Shown one piece after another: positions 54,369-62,760 of a stretch of DNA of 64,000 nucleotides. The first letter of the stretch is position 1, and every line of letters starts with the position of its first letter. The notes under the pieces are model-generated. The model was not told the origin of the DNA. It worked only from the letters and a program-made list of their open reading frames with translations, and made no database searches. The stretch comes from Phycisphaerales bacterium UBA1161 (GTDB lineage Bacteria > Planctomycetota > Phycisphaerae > Tepidisphaerales > Tepidisphaeraceae): assembly GCA_002311745.1 (NCBI GenBank), contig DBZL01000014.1, positions 159,638-223,637 on the forward strand, given 5' to 3'. Both the position numbers and the translations under genes were made by a program.

Positions 54369-54794
54369 TCAGCCGGCGCGGACGGGCTGGGGTGCGCCGG
54401 ACGCCGGACGCGCCACGGTCACCTGCACCTGCGGCTTGGCCGGACCGCCCTTGACCGCCTCCGGACCGACGCTGACATGGCCGGAGAATGCCGCGCCTTC
54501 TTCCACCACCAGACGCCCGGAACGCAGATCGCCCTCGAACCGCGCCGAGCTTTTGAGCTCGATGCGGTCGGAAGCCGACAGGTTCCCCTTGACCTCTCCC
54601 TCGATGATGATGGAGCCGGCCTCGACATCGGCCATGAGCTTGGCCTCGCGGGCGATGTGCAGCCGACCGGGAGTGTTGATCTTGCCCTCCACGCGGCCGT
54701 GCACGCGCATGCCCTTGTCAAAAGACACCTCGCCCTTGATCGTGGCATCGGGCCCTAGAATCGTCGCATAATCCTGCGGGGATGAATCCGCCAT
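54369..54794 (-). CDS. Bactofilin
   Basis: 141 aa with AGGAGG before the ATG. DUF583 core: ATIKGEVSFDKGMRVHGRVEGKINTPGRLHIAREAKLMADVEAGSIIIEGEVKGNLSASDRIEL forms the repeated short beta strands of a right-handed helix. The C-terminal tail is Pro/Ala-rich. Bactofilins polymerise without nucleotides into cytoskeletal filaments that shape cells or position envelope enzymes. Together with the downstream zinc-ribbon version it forms a two-gene filament module. Confidence 0.9.
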   Translation of the reverse strand: MADSSPQDYATILGPDATIKGEVSFDKGMRVHGRVEGKINTPGRLHIAREAKLMADVEAGSIIIEGEVKGNLSASDRIELKSSARFEGDLRSGRLVVEEGAAFSGHVSVGPEAVKGGPAKPQVQVTVARPASGAPQPVRAG

Positions 54795-54923
54795 GAAATC
54801 CTCCTAAAGTGAGTCCGTTCGCCGCGGCCGTGGCTGCTGCGCACCGCCGCGCTCCGCGGCGGATTATAGCGATAGGCCGTGCCCTGGCCAGCAATCACCC
54901 CGCCTGATACAACATTTCCACTT

Positions 54924-55577
54924 ATGGCAAAGACCAAAGAGCAATATTTGAAACAGATCTGTGATGCCGGTGTGGTGGCGGTGATCCGCGCCCATTCCAA
55001 GGATCAGCTTGTGGGATTGACCGAGGCCCTTCTGGCCGGGGGCGTCAGCGGCATCGAGGTCACCACCAGCACGCCCAAGGCGATCGCGGGAATCGAGATG
55101 CTGGCCGACCGGTTCGGGGACAGCGCCGTCATTGGCGTGGGGACGGTGATCGATCCGGCCACGGCGCGCGACGCCATCGCCGCGGGGGCTCAGTTCGTCG
55201 TCTCACCGGTGTTGGACGAGCAGATCATCGCCCTGACCCGCCGCTACGGGAAGGTCATCATTCCCGGCGCCTTCACGCCCACGGAGATTTTGCGTGCCTG
55301 GACGGCCGGGGCAGACGTGGTGAAGGTCTTTCCCTCCACGGTCCTGGGGCCGGGATATTTCAAGGACATCCTCGCCCCCCTGCCGCAGCTTCGCCTCACG
55401 CCCACCGGCGGTGTGGACCTGAAAAACGCGGCCGACTGGATCAAGGCCGGCGCGGTCTTCGTCGGGGTCGGTTCATCTCTTGTAACCAAGGATGCCCTGG
55501 CGAAAAACGACTGGCCGGCGGTGACGGCCAACGCCAAGGCGTTCGTCGAGGCGATCCGCAACGCCCGAGCCAAATAG
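54924..55577 (+). CDS. eda: KDPG/KHG aldolase
   Basis: 217 aa from ATG 54924 (GTG-type upstream frame ignored). The family signature GVSGIEVTTSTP holds the catalytic Glu, and DVVKVFPSTVLGPGYFKDI the Schiff-base Lys. GVGTVIDPATARDAIAAGAQFVVSP and LTPTGGVDLKNA complete it. It cleaves 2-keto-3-deoxy-6-phosphogluconate to pyruvate and glyceraldehyde-3-phosphate, the last step of uronate degradation and the Entner-Doudoroff path. It fits the GH28/GH88 genes in the window. Confidence 0.94.
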   Translation: MAKTKEQYLKQICDAGVVAVIRAHSKDQLVGLTEALLAGGVSGIEVTTSTPKAIAGIEMLADRFGDSAVIGVGTVIDPATARDAIAAGAQFVVSPVLDEQIIALTRRYGKVIIPGAFTPTEILRAWTAGADVVKVFPSTVLGPGYFKDILAPLPQLRLTPTGGVDLKNAADWIKAGAVFVGVGSSLVTKDALAKNDWPAVTANAKAFVEAIRNARAK

Positions 55578-55806
55578 CACCCTTAACGAGCACAACGTAA
55601 AGGCGGAGTTTGTCGGCGATGCCGACTGCTCTGCGTTTGCCACTATCCCCGGCACCAAAGGGCTGCGCCGCAGGGCGCGGACCACACATGCTCCGTTTTT
55701 TCTATGAGACGGAAGCTAATCAAGTCGATGGCGCGCTGGGGGACACGAAGAGTTCCACGCCCCTTTGCCAGAGTTGCCTTTTTGAACCTGTTGGTTTCGA
55801 GGAGAA

Positions 55807-58800
55807 ATGCGTATGTTGTTGCAGCATTCAAAACGTTGGGGTGCAGTCTCGGCCCGCTCCTCGCAGCAACGGTTGCGAAAGGCCGCGATTGAAGCGCTGG
55901 AGGATCGCGTGTTTCTCAGCGTCGCCAATCCCGCTTTCCTGCTCAATGCGCCGGCGTACGTGCGCTACGCGGATCAGGCGTCCCAGCTCGCGCCCAATGA
56001 CTCGCCGATCACATCCGAACCCACAGAAACCCAAGCGCAGACACCGGCGCAGACGACGGTAAGTGGCGATTCCGCATCGACGCCACTGACCAACGCTTCC
56101 GTGGCTCCAAGCACCGTCCCGGCTACCCAGGCCACAGCGCCAGCGACCCAGAGCAGCGCGGCAACGAATTTGCCGGGCTTGGCTTACTTGGCGCCGGCGT
56201 CGAGCCCCGCCCTGCCGACGGGCATGAATACGTTCAACCCGACGCTCAGCGCGCAGGCGCCTTCCACCGCCGCTCCCGTCATCGCCGCGGCCAACAGCGC
56301 GGCCGGTCCGGATCAAAGCCTGGCGTTGACCGGGGCTCAGTTCACCAGTTATTCCGACGCCAGCGCCTACGCGGATACGCGCTTCATCGTGTACGGGCAG
56401 ACCCATGCCAACAACGGCACGCTCACCGATGCGGCCATCCAGGACCTTGGCGCCTATGGCGCGACGGTCACGATCGACGCCTCCGAGCCCGCCAACTCCA
56501 TGTATCTTCTGTGGGCGGTGAACAGCCAGGGCATCAGCGCACCCATCGCCATCAATCAGACCACCGCCTGGTGGATGGGCGGGATCGGCCAAACCCTGCA
56601 GACAGCCCAAGGGCAAACCACCGTCTCGACATCGGTTGGGCAGACCATCTCGGTCTACGGCAGAAATTTGTCCAACGGGACGGCTACGCCGCAGTCGTGG
56701 GTGTATTTGCAGCCAACGGATGGCAGCGCCGGCCAATGGGCGACGGTGACGTCGGTCAATCCGTACAAGGTGGATTTCACCGCCGCCGCGCCGGGGACGT
56801 ATCAGGTATGGATCAACAACGGCCTGGGCGGCCAATACGGCTGGTCGGAGGTGACACAAAGCGGCACGCCGGTTCTCCTGCACGTCGCCGCGTCCGCCCC
56901 GACCTGGTCAGGCGCAACCATCAACGTGAAAAACTACGGTGCCAAGGGCGATGGGGTTGCGGATGACGGCAAGGCGATTCTTAGCGCCATCGCCGCTCTG
57001 AGTTGGAATTCCGGCCAAACGCTCTATTTCCCGGCCGGGACCTATTTGGTCAGCGGCGGCGAGCAGTTGGCGCTTCCCTCCGGCATCCGCGTCCTGGGCG
57101 ATGGGCCGGACAAATCAAAGATCGTGTTTACCGGCCCTGTCGCGTCCAGCGATCAGCCGTTTGAATTCGGATGGCACGACAACAACGCGGTCAACGTCGA
57201 GGTCAACGCCTTGACGCTCCAATATACAGGCCCAACGACTTCTTCGGAGCCCCTGGTGCTGGCCAATTCGGGCTCGAATATCACGATCAAGAACGTGAAT
57301 CTCCTGGCGCAGAATCTTTGTCCCTTGGCTTGGCAATGGTCCAGCAATCTGACGCTCCAGAACAGCCAGGTGCAAGGCACGGACATCAACGCTCTAGCGA
57401 CTCACGATGAGTTCATCAATAACGTCCAATTCTACGAACGATATGGAGCGGCATCCGCGATCGAATTGTGGGCCACGCACAACGTGAGCATCACCAATTG
57501 CACCGTGCGCGACTATGACGATTCGGTAACAGCGGACAATTCCGGATCGGGCCAGGGCCGGTTCCTTGAATACAACCTGATATGGGGACCGATCGACAAT
57601 CAGTACGTCGCCAACAACACGACCATCAATCTGGCATCGCCGTTTGCCGGCAATTACGGCGAGCAAATCAATATCGAAGGCCGGTGGCAGGCGGCCTTCG
57701 GCACTCCATCGGCGGTGACGAGCAACACCCTGACCATCGCCCCCAATTCCGCCGGCGGCGGCTCCTTTGCCGTTGGCGACGATGTTGTCGTCACCGATGG
57801 CGCGGGGCTGGGCCAAATGCGAACCGTGACGGCCGTCACCCTGAATCATGGCCCCGACGGTTCGGTATCGTCCGCCACGCTGACGCTGGACAAGCCCTGG
57901 AACGTCCTGCCCGACACCACGACCAGCCACGTCATGGTCGGCGCCTCGGCATCCAACTCCGTGTTTTATCAAAACACCTTGTCCGACCAGGCCGGTCCCA
58001 ACGGTGCCGCGCACCTCGATGCCGCTTGCGCCTTTTTGATCTACTGTGGCGGATACGGCGTGGTCTTCGACTCCAACACCGCCAAGAATCTCAATGGCGG
58101 CGCGAGCGCCATGAGCGTTGACACGTGCAACCCGGCTTACTTCAACGAAATCATCAACAACAATTTCCAACAGATCCTGCGCGGCGCACTGGGCCCGGCG
58201 GGCTTCTACGGTGCCGGCTCGCAGGATCCCAACAACATCGGGACGATCGTTCGCGATAACATGATCACCTCCGGCGGGCTGGGCTGGGACCTCGCCCAAT
58301 CACCCCTGGGGCCGGTGGTCCTGATGGTCATGGAACACAACGGCATCACCGCGCCGGTGCCGATGAAAGTAGCCAATGGCCCCGACGTCCTGATCCGCAA
58401 TAATACGTTCACCGCGCCCGGCGGCGGCGCAGCGCCCATCTTGGGCGCCTCAACCAACGTCGCGGCGCCCACGGCCTTGCTGTTGGACGCCAACTCATCC
58501 GCCACGGTCCGCCTGCGCAACAACGCGTACGTCGGCTTTGCGCCGCAGAACATCTATGGCAGCTCATCACCGACCACGTCCTCGGCCGCTACGACTTTGG
58601 CGGCGCCATACCATGTGCTCCTGGCCACCGTGACCGCCGGCTCCAGCACCCAGATCGCCCTGCCGCTTTGGAACGACGGCACCTCCGCCATCACCTGGGC
58701 CGGCTCGACCGATGCCCCATGGCTGACGCTGCAAAGTTCCAGCGGAAACATCGCCGATGAAAATAGCCCCGCCTCGGCGATCCTCATCGCCAATGCCGCG

Positions 58801-58902
58801 GACTTGAGCCCCGGCAACTATTCCGCAACGGTGACGTTGACCTATGCCGCCAACAACCGCCGGCTCACCAAGTCGTTTCACGTGCAATTGACCGTGCCAT
58901 GA
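55807..58902 (+). CDS. Exported pectate-lyase-3 beta-helix protein with planctomycete LEDR export signal
   Basis: 1031 aa; ATG 55807, although the second ATG 55813 has better spacing from GGAG. The N-terminus carries RKAAIEALEDRVFLS, the planctomycete LEPR/LEDR-type signal, followed by a Thr/Pro/Ala/Gln-rich linker (about 45-190). A beta-rich domain comes next, then the pectate-lyase-3 signature INVKNYGAKGDGVADDGKAIL near 375-395 and a long right-handed beta-helix. The last 100 residues look like an Ig/BACON-type sandwich (YHVLLATVTAGSSTQ ... PWLTLQSSSGNI). Likely a surface-associated polysaccharide lyase or binding protein; catalytic residues not identified. Confidence 0.82.
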   Translation: MRMLLQHSKRWGAVSARSSQQRLRKAAIEALEDRVFLSVANPAFLLNAPAYVRYADQASQLAPNDSPITSEPTETQAQTPAQTTVSGDSASTPLTNASVAPSTVPATQATAPATQSSAATNLPGLAYLAPASSPALPTGMNTFNPTLSAQAPSTAAPVIAAANSAAGPDQSLALTGAQFTSYSDASAYADTRFIVYGQTHANNGTLTDAAIQDLGAYGATVTIDASEPANSMYLLWAVNSQGISAPIAINQTTAWWMGGIGQTLQTAQGQTTVSTSVGQTISVYGRNLSNGTATPQSWVYLQPTDGSAGQWATVTSVNPYKVDFTAAAPGTYQVWINNGLGGQYGWSEVTQSGTPVLLHVAASAPTWSGATINVKNYGAKGDGVADDGKAILSAIAALSWNSGQTLYFPAGTYLVSGGEQLALPSGIRVLGDGPDKSKIVFTGPVASSDQPFEFGWHDNNAVNVEVNALTLQYTGPTTSSEPLVLANSGSNITIKNVNLLAQNLCPLAWQWSSNLTLQNSQVQGTDINALATHDEFINNVQFYERYGAASAIELWATHNVSITNCTVRDYDDSVTADNSGSGQGRFLEYNLIWGPIDNQYVANNTTINLASPFAGNYGEQINIEGRWQAAFGTPSAVTSNTLTIAPNSAGGGSFAVGDDVVVTDGAGLGQMRTVTAVTLNHGPDGSVSSATLTLDKPWNVLPDTTTSHVMVGASASNSVFYQNTLSDQAGPNGAAHLDAACAFLIYCGGYGVVFDSNTAKNLNGGASAMSVDTCNPAYFNEIINNNFQQILRGALGPAGFYGAGSQDPNNIGTIVRDNMITSGGLGWDLAQSPLGPVVLMVMEHNGITAPVPMKVANGPDVLIRNNTFTAPGGGAAPILGASTNVAAPTALLLDANSSATVRLRNNAYVGFAPQNIYGSSSPTTSSAATTLAAPYHVLLATVTAGSSTQIALPLWNDGTSAITWAGSTDAPWLTLQSSSGNIADENSPASAILIANAADLSPGNYSATVTLTYAANNRRLTKSFHVQLTVP

Positions 58903-58954
58903 AACGTGCCGGTTTTCTCTTGCCGCCGCGCCGCCGCGGCCGATAATTGCATCC

Positions 58955-59614
58955 ATGGATGTGATCATTGTCGGAGCCGGCGGACACGGACGCGTCGTGC
59001 TGGACATCCTCCGCGCCGCCGGCGGGCACAACCCGGTCGGCTTCATCGACGCCGATCCCCAGCTTGCCGGGCAAGAGATCGGCGGCATTCCCGTCCTGGG
59101 CCAGGCCAACCTGCTGCCCAAGCTCAAGAGCCAGAAAGTCAAAGGCGCCATCGTCGCCATTGGCGACAATCACGCCCGCCGCAGCTACGCCAAAAAATTG
59201 GCCGGCCAGGGATTCGAACTGATTAATGCCATTCATCCGCGCAGCGTGGTGTCACCGACGGCGCGGCTGGGAACCGACCTCGTGGTCGCGGCCGGGGCCG
59301 TCGTCGGCACCGATGCGATCATCGGCAGTGACACCATCATCAACACCTGCGCCGTCATCGATCACGAATGCGAGATCGGCCAGGCCGTGCACGTCTGCCC
59401 ATCCGCGGCCCTTGCCGGACGCGTGCGCGTCGGCGATGAAGCATTCATCGGGCTGGGATGCAATATCATTCAGTGCCTAACCATCGGCGCCCATGCGGTG
59501 ATCGGCGCCGGGGCGGTGGTGATTCGGGACGTGCCCGATGGAGTCACGGTGGTGGGCGTGCCCGCCAGAGTCATTCCCACGCGAACCGGACCGGCTCAAC
59601 CCGCCTCCATCTGA
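58955..59614 (+). CDS. NeuD/PglD-family sugar acetyltransferase
   Basis: 219 aa. The N-terminal Rossmann domain begins VIIVGAGGHGRVVLDIL and reads VGFIDADPQLAGQEIGGIPVLG. The C-terminal left-handed beta-helix hexapeptide repeats start at VVSPTARLGTDLVVAAGAVVG and include the catalytic-His region NTCAVIDHECEIG. It acetylates a nucleotide-activated amino sugar or sialic-acid-like sugar. A GATAAT box lies seven bases before the ATG. It is near a fucosyltransferase gene, which suggests a surface glycan role. Confidence 0.9.
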   Translation: MDVIIVGAGGHGRVVLDILRAAGGHNPVGFIDADPQLAGQEIGGIPVLGQANLLPKLKSQKVKGAIVAIGDNHARRSYAKKLAGQGFELINAIHPRSVVSPTARLGTDLVVAAGAVVGTDAIIGSDTIINTCAVIDHECEIGQAVHVCPSAALAGRVRVGDEAFIGLGCNIIQCLTIGAHAVIGAGAVVIRDVPDGVTVVGVPARVIPTRTGPAQPASI

Positions 59615-59642
59615 TTATTCTCCAAATCCTTGCGCTCTTTAA

Positions 59643-59671
59643 TTGATCGCTTCATCAGGCTGATCTAGAAT
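59643..59671 (+). promoter_or_regulatory. Promoter of the small coiled-coil gene
   Basis: TTGATC (59643-59648), 17-nt spacer, TAGAAT (59666-59671). It is followed by an AGGGAGCG ribosome site before ATG 59692. Confidence 0.55.
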
Positions 59672-59691
59672 AGGCCAACAGGGAGCGCGCC

Positions 59692-59874
59692 ATGAGTGCC
59701 GTCTACAACCCCGAGTCCGACCTGATTGCCCAGATCGAACAACTGGAGTTGGAAGCCCGCGAGACTCACCGCAAGGTGGAACACACCCGCTCTCAGGAGG
59801 ACCGCCGCGTGCTCAACCGACAGTTGAAGGAACTGAAGGACAAGATCGAGTTTCTGCGCCAGCGCCTGCCGTAG
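59692..59874 (+). CDS. Small coiled-coil protein
   Basis: 60 aa, almost wholly one charged helix with heptad character (LIAQIEQLELEARETHRKVEH, LNRQLKELKDKIEFLRQRL). It has a clear promoter and ribosome site. No family recognised; it could be a dimeric scaffold or a regulator of a neighbouring protein. Confidence 0.65.
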   Translation: MSAVYNPESDLIAQIEQLELEARETHRKVEHTRSQEDRRVLNRQLKELKDKIEFLRQRLP

Positions 59875-59885
59875 CCGCCCCGCCA

Positions 59886-61355
59886 TCACGCCCCGCGATG
59901 TGCCGCTTCATCTCCGCTTTTTTGCCGCGACAATTCCGCTATGACTTGCCGCAGGGGCTTGGCCAGTTCCCGGTGCAGCAGCGGCGCGCTGTTCCACGGA
60001 TGGAACGGGATCAGGCGCTTCAGATGCAGATGCGGCCGGCAAAAAACCCGCGCCCGATCGTTGAGCATCGCCGCGGCGAAGGAAAAAGAACTGTTGGAAA
60101 TGGCCAGAACGTCGCATTGGCACAACAGGTAAAAATCCGGGTAAAAGGGCGCCTGCGGCAAATGCAGACCCAAACCCTCCGCCGTGAGCGGACCAAACTC
60201 CCGGAAATCGCCCAGAATCTTCTGCGGCTCATCCGACGCCACCAGCAGCACCGGATTGTGCAGGCTCGGCCAGATCTCATGCAGAAAACTCACGTACCAC
60301 TGGGTGGGCGCGATGAACCAAGGGCCGCCGCCGAAATCGCCTCGGCGGATGTGCAGCGCCACCAGCGTGTTGCCGCCCTTTCGCAGCTGCTCCACCGCCT
60401 GCTTCAGCGGCCGCTCGATCTCCTCGACCGGCCGCAGTAGCGAGCGGAAAAAATCGCGAAACGGCGCGTAATGCGCCGTGTCAAAGTGAAAATATCCCAG
60501 CAGATCGAGGCTCCGTGGCCGCTGCTCCATCAGCCACTTCGGGAAAACGTCCTCCTCAATCTCGCGTCCTTCCACGCACCGCGGCAAGTGACCGATCGTC
60601 GGCGCATCCTTGTGCCCAAAAAGTTCTTGCCCGATCCACGGCGAGCTCTGCACCTCCATCCCGTGATGACGGGCCACAATCCGCAAAAACGCGTACTGAA
60701 ACACCTGGTTGGCAAATCGCCCGTTTTCTCCCAAGCTCGAGCAGGCCACCACGCCCGGCCCCGGCAAATCCGCGCCGGCCTGGGCGGCCACCGGCTGCGG
60801 CAGTGCCGCCAGGAACTGCGCCGCCTGATACGTTTCATCCGCCGGCAAAATCTCTCCCTGCGGCCGCATGCTCCCGCCCACCAGCCGAAACAAGCGGTAC
60901 CCAAACGGCACCAAAAACGCATACACCTCACGCAGCGTGATCCCCGCCGTTTGAAAATCCTTGCCGTAATCGAATTGGATCAGGTCAATGCATTGCCGCC
61001 GAAGCAGATCGACGCCCCCGCGCAGGATTTCCAATTCCTGCCCCTGCGCCTCCAGCCGCAGCAACCTCAGTTGCGCGATGCCGCGCTGGCCGCAATAGTC
61101 ATCAATCGACGGCTCAAATCCAAACTTCCAACCCGACGCCGCCGACCACGCTATTGTCCTGCCCGCGTGCACGACGACGCGGCCGGCGGCCATCGGCTCC
61201 GCCAGCGCCCGCCTCACCCGCTGATCGCAGGAATCATTGGCCGTAATCACATGCAGGCTCAAATCGCCGCGCCGCAGCAGCAGATCCGCCGCCCAGTCCG
61301 CCCCGCCGCCGACCACCGCCAGCGCCACGTCCCGTTGTTGTGCATCACTCGTCAT
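59886..61355 (-). CDS. Fusion of FkbM-like methyltransferase end and GT11 alpha-1,2-fucosyltransferase-like domain
   Basis: 489 aa. The first 165 residues contain AQLRLLRLEAQGQELEILRGG and DLIQFDYG, which match the SAM-methyltransferase FkbM family end (K-x-D-x-EG-x-E-x-x-VL-x-G); the canonical SAM motif is not obvious. Residues about 205-480 are GT11-like: LGENGRFANQVFQYAFLRI, HIRRGDF (the donor-binding HxRRGDY equivalent), ISNSSFSFAAAML. GT11 enzymes transfer fucose. The methyltransferase half may be degenerate. It lies convergent with the coiled-coil gene. Confidence 0.78.
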   Translation of the reverse strand: MTSDAQQRDVALAVVGGGADWAADLLLRRGDLSLHVITANDSCDQRVRRALAEPMAAGRVVVHAGRTIAWSAASGWKFGFEPSIDDYCGQRGIAQLRLLRLEAQGQELEILRGGVDLLRRQCIDLIQFDYGKDFQTAGITLREVYAFLVPFGYRLFRLVGGSMRPQGEILPADETYQAAQFLAALPQPVAAQAGADLPGPGVVACSSLGENGRFANQVFQYAFLRIVARHHGMEVQSSPWIGQELFGHKDAPTIGHLPRCVEGREIEEDVFPKWLMEQRPRSLDLLGYFHFDTAHYAPFRDFFRSLLRPVEEIERPLKQAVEQLRKGGNTLVALHIRRGDFGGGPWFIAPTQWYVSFLHEIWPSLHNPVLLVASDEPQKILGDFREFGPLTAEGLGLHLPQAPFYPDFYLLCQCDVLAISNSSFSFAAAMLNDRARVFCRPHLHLKRLIPFHPWNSAPLLHRELAKPLRQVIAELSRQKSGDEAAHRGA

Positions 61356-61417
61356 TGGCCATGGTCATAATAACACCCGCCCAGCGCATTTTTAGCCGGC
61401 GGGCGTGCCCGCCGTGA

Positions 61418-61423
61418 TAAAAT
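61418..61423 (+). promoter_or_regulatory. -10 box of a leaderless small membrane-protein gene
   Basis: TAAAAT ends six bases before GTG 61430. Confidence 0.4.
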
Positions 61424-61429
61424 AGACTC

Positions 61430-61678
61430 GTGACCCAGCCTCCCAAGCTCGACTACCAAACGCCTGAGAACTCTCCAACCCCATCAGGCCCGAAATATCC
61501 GTACCTGAACACGATGGTGGCCGTGCTGTATTTCGCGGTTGGCCTGCTATCCCTGGCGGGCGCCGCAGTCGCGGTCAGCCGCGTTCTGGTCGCCGCCGCC
61601 GTGGCATGCCTGGCCGTTTCCGCAGCCGGATTCTGGCTGGGCTCTCAGGCCTTGAAGGGCAAATTATATGGCTGGTAG
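61430..61678 (+). CDS. Small integral membrane protein
   Basis: 82 aa, GTG start. A short polar N-terminus (about 1-27) is followed by two hydrophobic helices (about 28-49 and 51-73) with little loop between them. No family recognised. Leaderless start. The convergent HigA-like gene ends 50 bp downstream. Confidence 0.6.
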   Translation: MTQPPKLDYQTPENSPTPSGPKYPYLNTMVAVLYFAVGLLSLAGAAVAVSRVLVAAAVACLAVSAAGFWLGSQALKGKLYGW

Positions 61679-61727
61679 AGGAGGTGCCCGATGCACGCCG
61701 CCCCCCAGCGGCGCGACGGGAACGCCG

Positions 61728-62036
61728 TCAAGCCGCCGGCTTCGCGCGGGTCAGCACCAGGCGGGCTCGATACCCCAGCGATCCTAGAATTCGCAGCAGC
61801 AGATCGGTCGAAACCCCCTGTAGATTGCGGTTGAGGATGGCAGTCACTCTTGTGCGCGACGCCCCGGCCGCCTTGGCGATTTGCGCATGCGTCATCCGCC
61901 GGTGATGGGCGATCGCAATCAGCTTCTCGCAAAGCGCGGTTTGAACCTCGATTTCCGCCCCGTCGGCCGGGGAAAGCCCGAGCACACGCTCCAAGTCCCG
62001 CATGTTGCGGGCAATTACAGCTTTAGTCGATTTCAT
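61728..62036 (-). CDS. HigA/XRE-type antitoxin
   Basis: 102 aa. An HTH domain of Cro/CI type (MTHAQIAKAAGASRTRVTAILN) follows an N-terminal region of about 45 residues (STKAVIARNMRDLERVLGLSPADG). It starts 14 bp inside the toxin gene's 3' end, toxin first, as in higBA modules. It probably binds the toxin and represses the operon. The C-terminal SLGYRARLVL is typical of this XRE subfamily. Confidence 0.83.
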   Translation of the reverse strand: MKSTKAVIARNMRDLERVLGLSPADGAEIEVQTALCEKLIAIAHHRRMTHAQIAKAAGASRTRVTAILNRNLQGVSTDLLLRILGSLGYRARLVLTRAKPAA

Positions 62037-62355
62037 CGAGCAACTCCCTTAGTCGCCGCCTGCCGATCTCGATTTCCTGCCGTGGTGTATTCTGCGATTT
62101 CTTGACGAACGCATGGAACACAAGAACGCCGCGGGCATCACGAAACCAATAAAACACTCGGTATGCGCCGCTCGGATCGCGTATTCGCAGTTCCTCGGCG
62201 CCCCGTGCCACTTCGCTCATCGGCTTGCTCAGCGGCATCGTTAGCCGCAGCCCGGCTTGAAGTTGCCAGACGGCCTTTCCAATGCTCATTCGCACGGATT
62301 TGGGAAACTCTCGAATGGCTTCCCGAGCGCGAATGTGGAAGATCGCGGGCCGCAA
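62023..62355 (-). CDS. HigB/RelE-type toxin (phage Gp49-like)
   Basis: 110 aa, TTG start with AAGG before it. The core AREAIREFPKSVRMSIGKAVWQLQAGL, PMSEVARGAEELRIRDPSGAYRVFYWF, and FVKKSQNTPRQEIEIGRRRLREL matches the Gp49/HigB family of ribosome-dependent mRNA interferases. YRVFYWF is its central strand. It overlaps the XRE antitoxin gene by 14 bp, so the two are translationally coupled. Confidence 0.87.
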   Translation of the reverse strand: MRPAIFHIRAREAIREFPKSVRMSIGKAVWQLQAGLRLTMPLSKPMSEVARGAEELRIRDPSGAYRVFYWFRDARGVLVFHAFVKKSQNTPRQEIEIGRRRLRELLDEID

Positions 62356-62536
62356 CGCCCTTGGATTGTCTCAAATCGGAGACTTTTGTCAAGACGGGCG
62401 TCGGTTGCCAGCGGTTGAAGGAGGTTATTGTTGATTTCTTGACCTCGCCGACGCCAACGGGCAAAACGATCAGCGATGACCCCCCTCATGCGTTCATCAG
62501 AACCAAAATGGTATGCCGAACATTCCGGCAATCTTC

Positions 62537-62564
62537 TTGCTTCGTCGGTGGGAAAGCGTACAAT
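62537..62564 (+). promoter_or_regulatory. Promoter of the small-envelope-protein operon
   Basis: TTGCTT (62537-62542), 16-nt spacer, TACAAT (62559-62564). Transcription would start near 62571. The stretch 62356-62536 between this and the HigB gene holds no gene I can support. Confidence 0.6.
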
Positions 62565-62570
62565 ATGATG

Positions 62571-62723
62571 TGAGTGGAGCTTTAAACAAGTCAGCTCCCG
62601 GCAGAATTTCAAAGTCCTCGGATGACTAAATAAGGGGTAGCTCGGCCAACGGCCGGGAGACCCGTTGACGAGTAAGCCGACGCAATTGAACACCGCTGGT
62701 GTTCGCTTTCGTCGGCTTTTTTT
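62571..62723 (+). ncRNA. Possible structured leader RNA or sRNA with intrinsic terminator
   Basis: About 150 nt from the predicted start to the T-tract at 62717-62723. It is GC-rich and palindromic (for example CTCGGCC...GGCCGGGAG around 62641-62658), and ends in the nested hairpin below. It precedes a gene with a good ribosome site, so it could be a riboswitch-like attenuator leader or an independent sRNA. It matches no family I can identify. Confidence 0.4.
62674..62723 (+). terminator. Intrinsic terminator hairpin with seven T
   Basis: AAGCCGACG (62674-62682) pairs with CGTCGGCTT (62710-62718), enclosing an inner hairpin GAACACC-GCT-GGTGTTC (62688-62704). The run of seven T is at 62717-62723. 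It lies between the promoter and the next gene, so read-through or anti-termination would be required for that gene. Confidence 0.75.
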
Positions 62724-62760
62724 GTTTCCGTGAAGCGTGGTTTCGCAAAGGAGATGTACC

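Noticed and set aside
62571-62723. Manganese (yybP-ykoY) riboswitch
   Set aside because: Only a short AAGGGGTAGC-like start resembles it; the conserved paired arms and loop are not recognisable.
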